Source of the DNA: Spirosoma arboris
GTDB taxonomy: Bacteria > Bacteroidota > Bacteroidia > Cytophagales > Spirosomataceae
NCBI RefSeq assembly: GCF_009754945.1
Contig: NZ_WPIN01000025.1
Location: 50,412-114,411 of the forward strand
Direction: 5' to 3'
DNA length: 64,000 bases
A program made the position numbers and the translations under genes. This document shows, one piece after another, positions 63,812-64,000 of the stretch (positions are counted from its first letter, which is position 1; each line of letters begins with the position of its first letter). The notes under the pieces are model-generated. The model was not told the DNA's origin and did not search any database. It saw only the letters and a list, made by a program, of their open reading frames with translations.

Positions 63812-64000
63812 GCGTATCAGTTCGCCTTCTGAAGCGGTTGTTGGTTGATAGGATAATGGGGGGAGGTAAGGGAAAGGTTCCCCGCCGGTTAAAAGCGGCC
63901 TGCCCAACTGAGGCGTTAGCCTAATCTACAAGCTCATTACAGCTTCCTCAGGCCACGAACGCGTTAATAGGGGTAGCTAACACATTCAGGGTATATCCGC

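Overview
The window looks like part of a large plasmid (or plasmid-derived secondary replicon) of a Cytophagales bacterium, most like Spirosoma or a close relative. The case rests on protein style: SusD-era Bacteroidota signal peptides ending in AQ, two-component regulator propeller kinases, MacB/FtsX permeases of about 800 residues, an AsmA protein, DUF4239, DUF5694 and DUF4350 proteins, and a general lack of Shine-Dalgarno sequences. The plasmid assignment rests on a complete replication and partition block at 59.0-62.5 kb: ParA, a small ribbon-helix-helix ParB-like protein, a Rep_3-type initiator, eight clustered iterons and a perfect DnaA box.

Layout. 0-9.5 kb: the 3' part of a propeller sensor kinase, small secreted or unknown proteins, a PadR regulator with an FtsX-type permease, and a beta-lactamase-fold serine hydrolase. 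9.7-16.6 kb: an esterase with an AraC regulator, a Cre-like tyrosine recombinase next to a lox-like 13-7-13 site, a DUF5694 protein and a lipoprotein. 17-26 kb: a segment bounded by two copies of a 54-bp repeat. It holds intact AsmA and Kup genes and three decayed genes (AI-2E transporter, DUF4239, manganese catalase). 26-29.3 kb: two serine recombinases, a RibD/DHFR-like reductase and a DUF1810 protein.

29.6-36.2 kb: a strikingly AT-rich, tightly packed eight-gene operon behind a 26-bp perfect palindrome. It encodes a nucleotidyltransferase-fold protein, an XRE-ImmA/IrrE protein, a Zn-binding DUF4186-like protein, a membrane-anchored dCTP deaminase/dUTPase-fold protein with an altered active site, a radical SAM enzyme, a DPPW methyltransferase-like protein, an ASCH protein and a P-loop nucleotide kinase. 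This is the best candidate for an undescribed system, probably nucleotide or nucleic-acid modification and possibly anti-phage. The function is inferred, not shown.

36.7-41 kb: a DUF4350 lipoprotein, an ECF sigma factor with a possible anti-sigma partner, and an intact IS1182-type element. 41.3-51.7 kb: a signalling cluster (response regulator, PAS kinase, REC-CRP regulator, a kinase-like protein without ATPase domain, a CheB-CheR-PAS-kinase-REC fusion, and a stand-alone CheB). 53-56 kb: an IS110-type transposase broken by a stop codon, abutted by an IS3 element with a programmed frameshift signal. 56.4-58.8 kb: a second FtsX-type permease. The two permease loci share a promoter architecture of TGTCC-N6-GGACA dyads and a sigma-54-like element with identical spacing. 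The right end holds the partition and replication block and two unknown genes.
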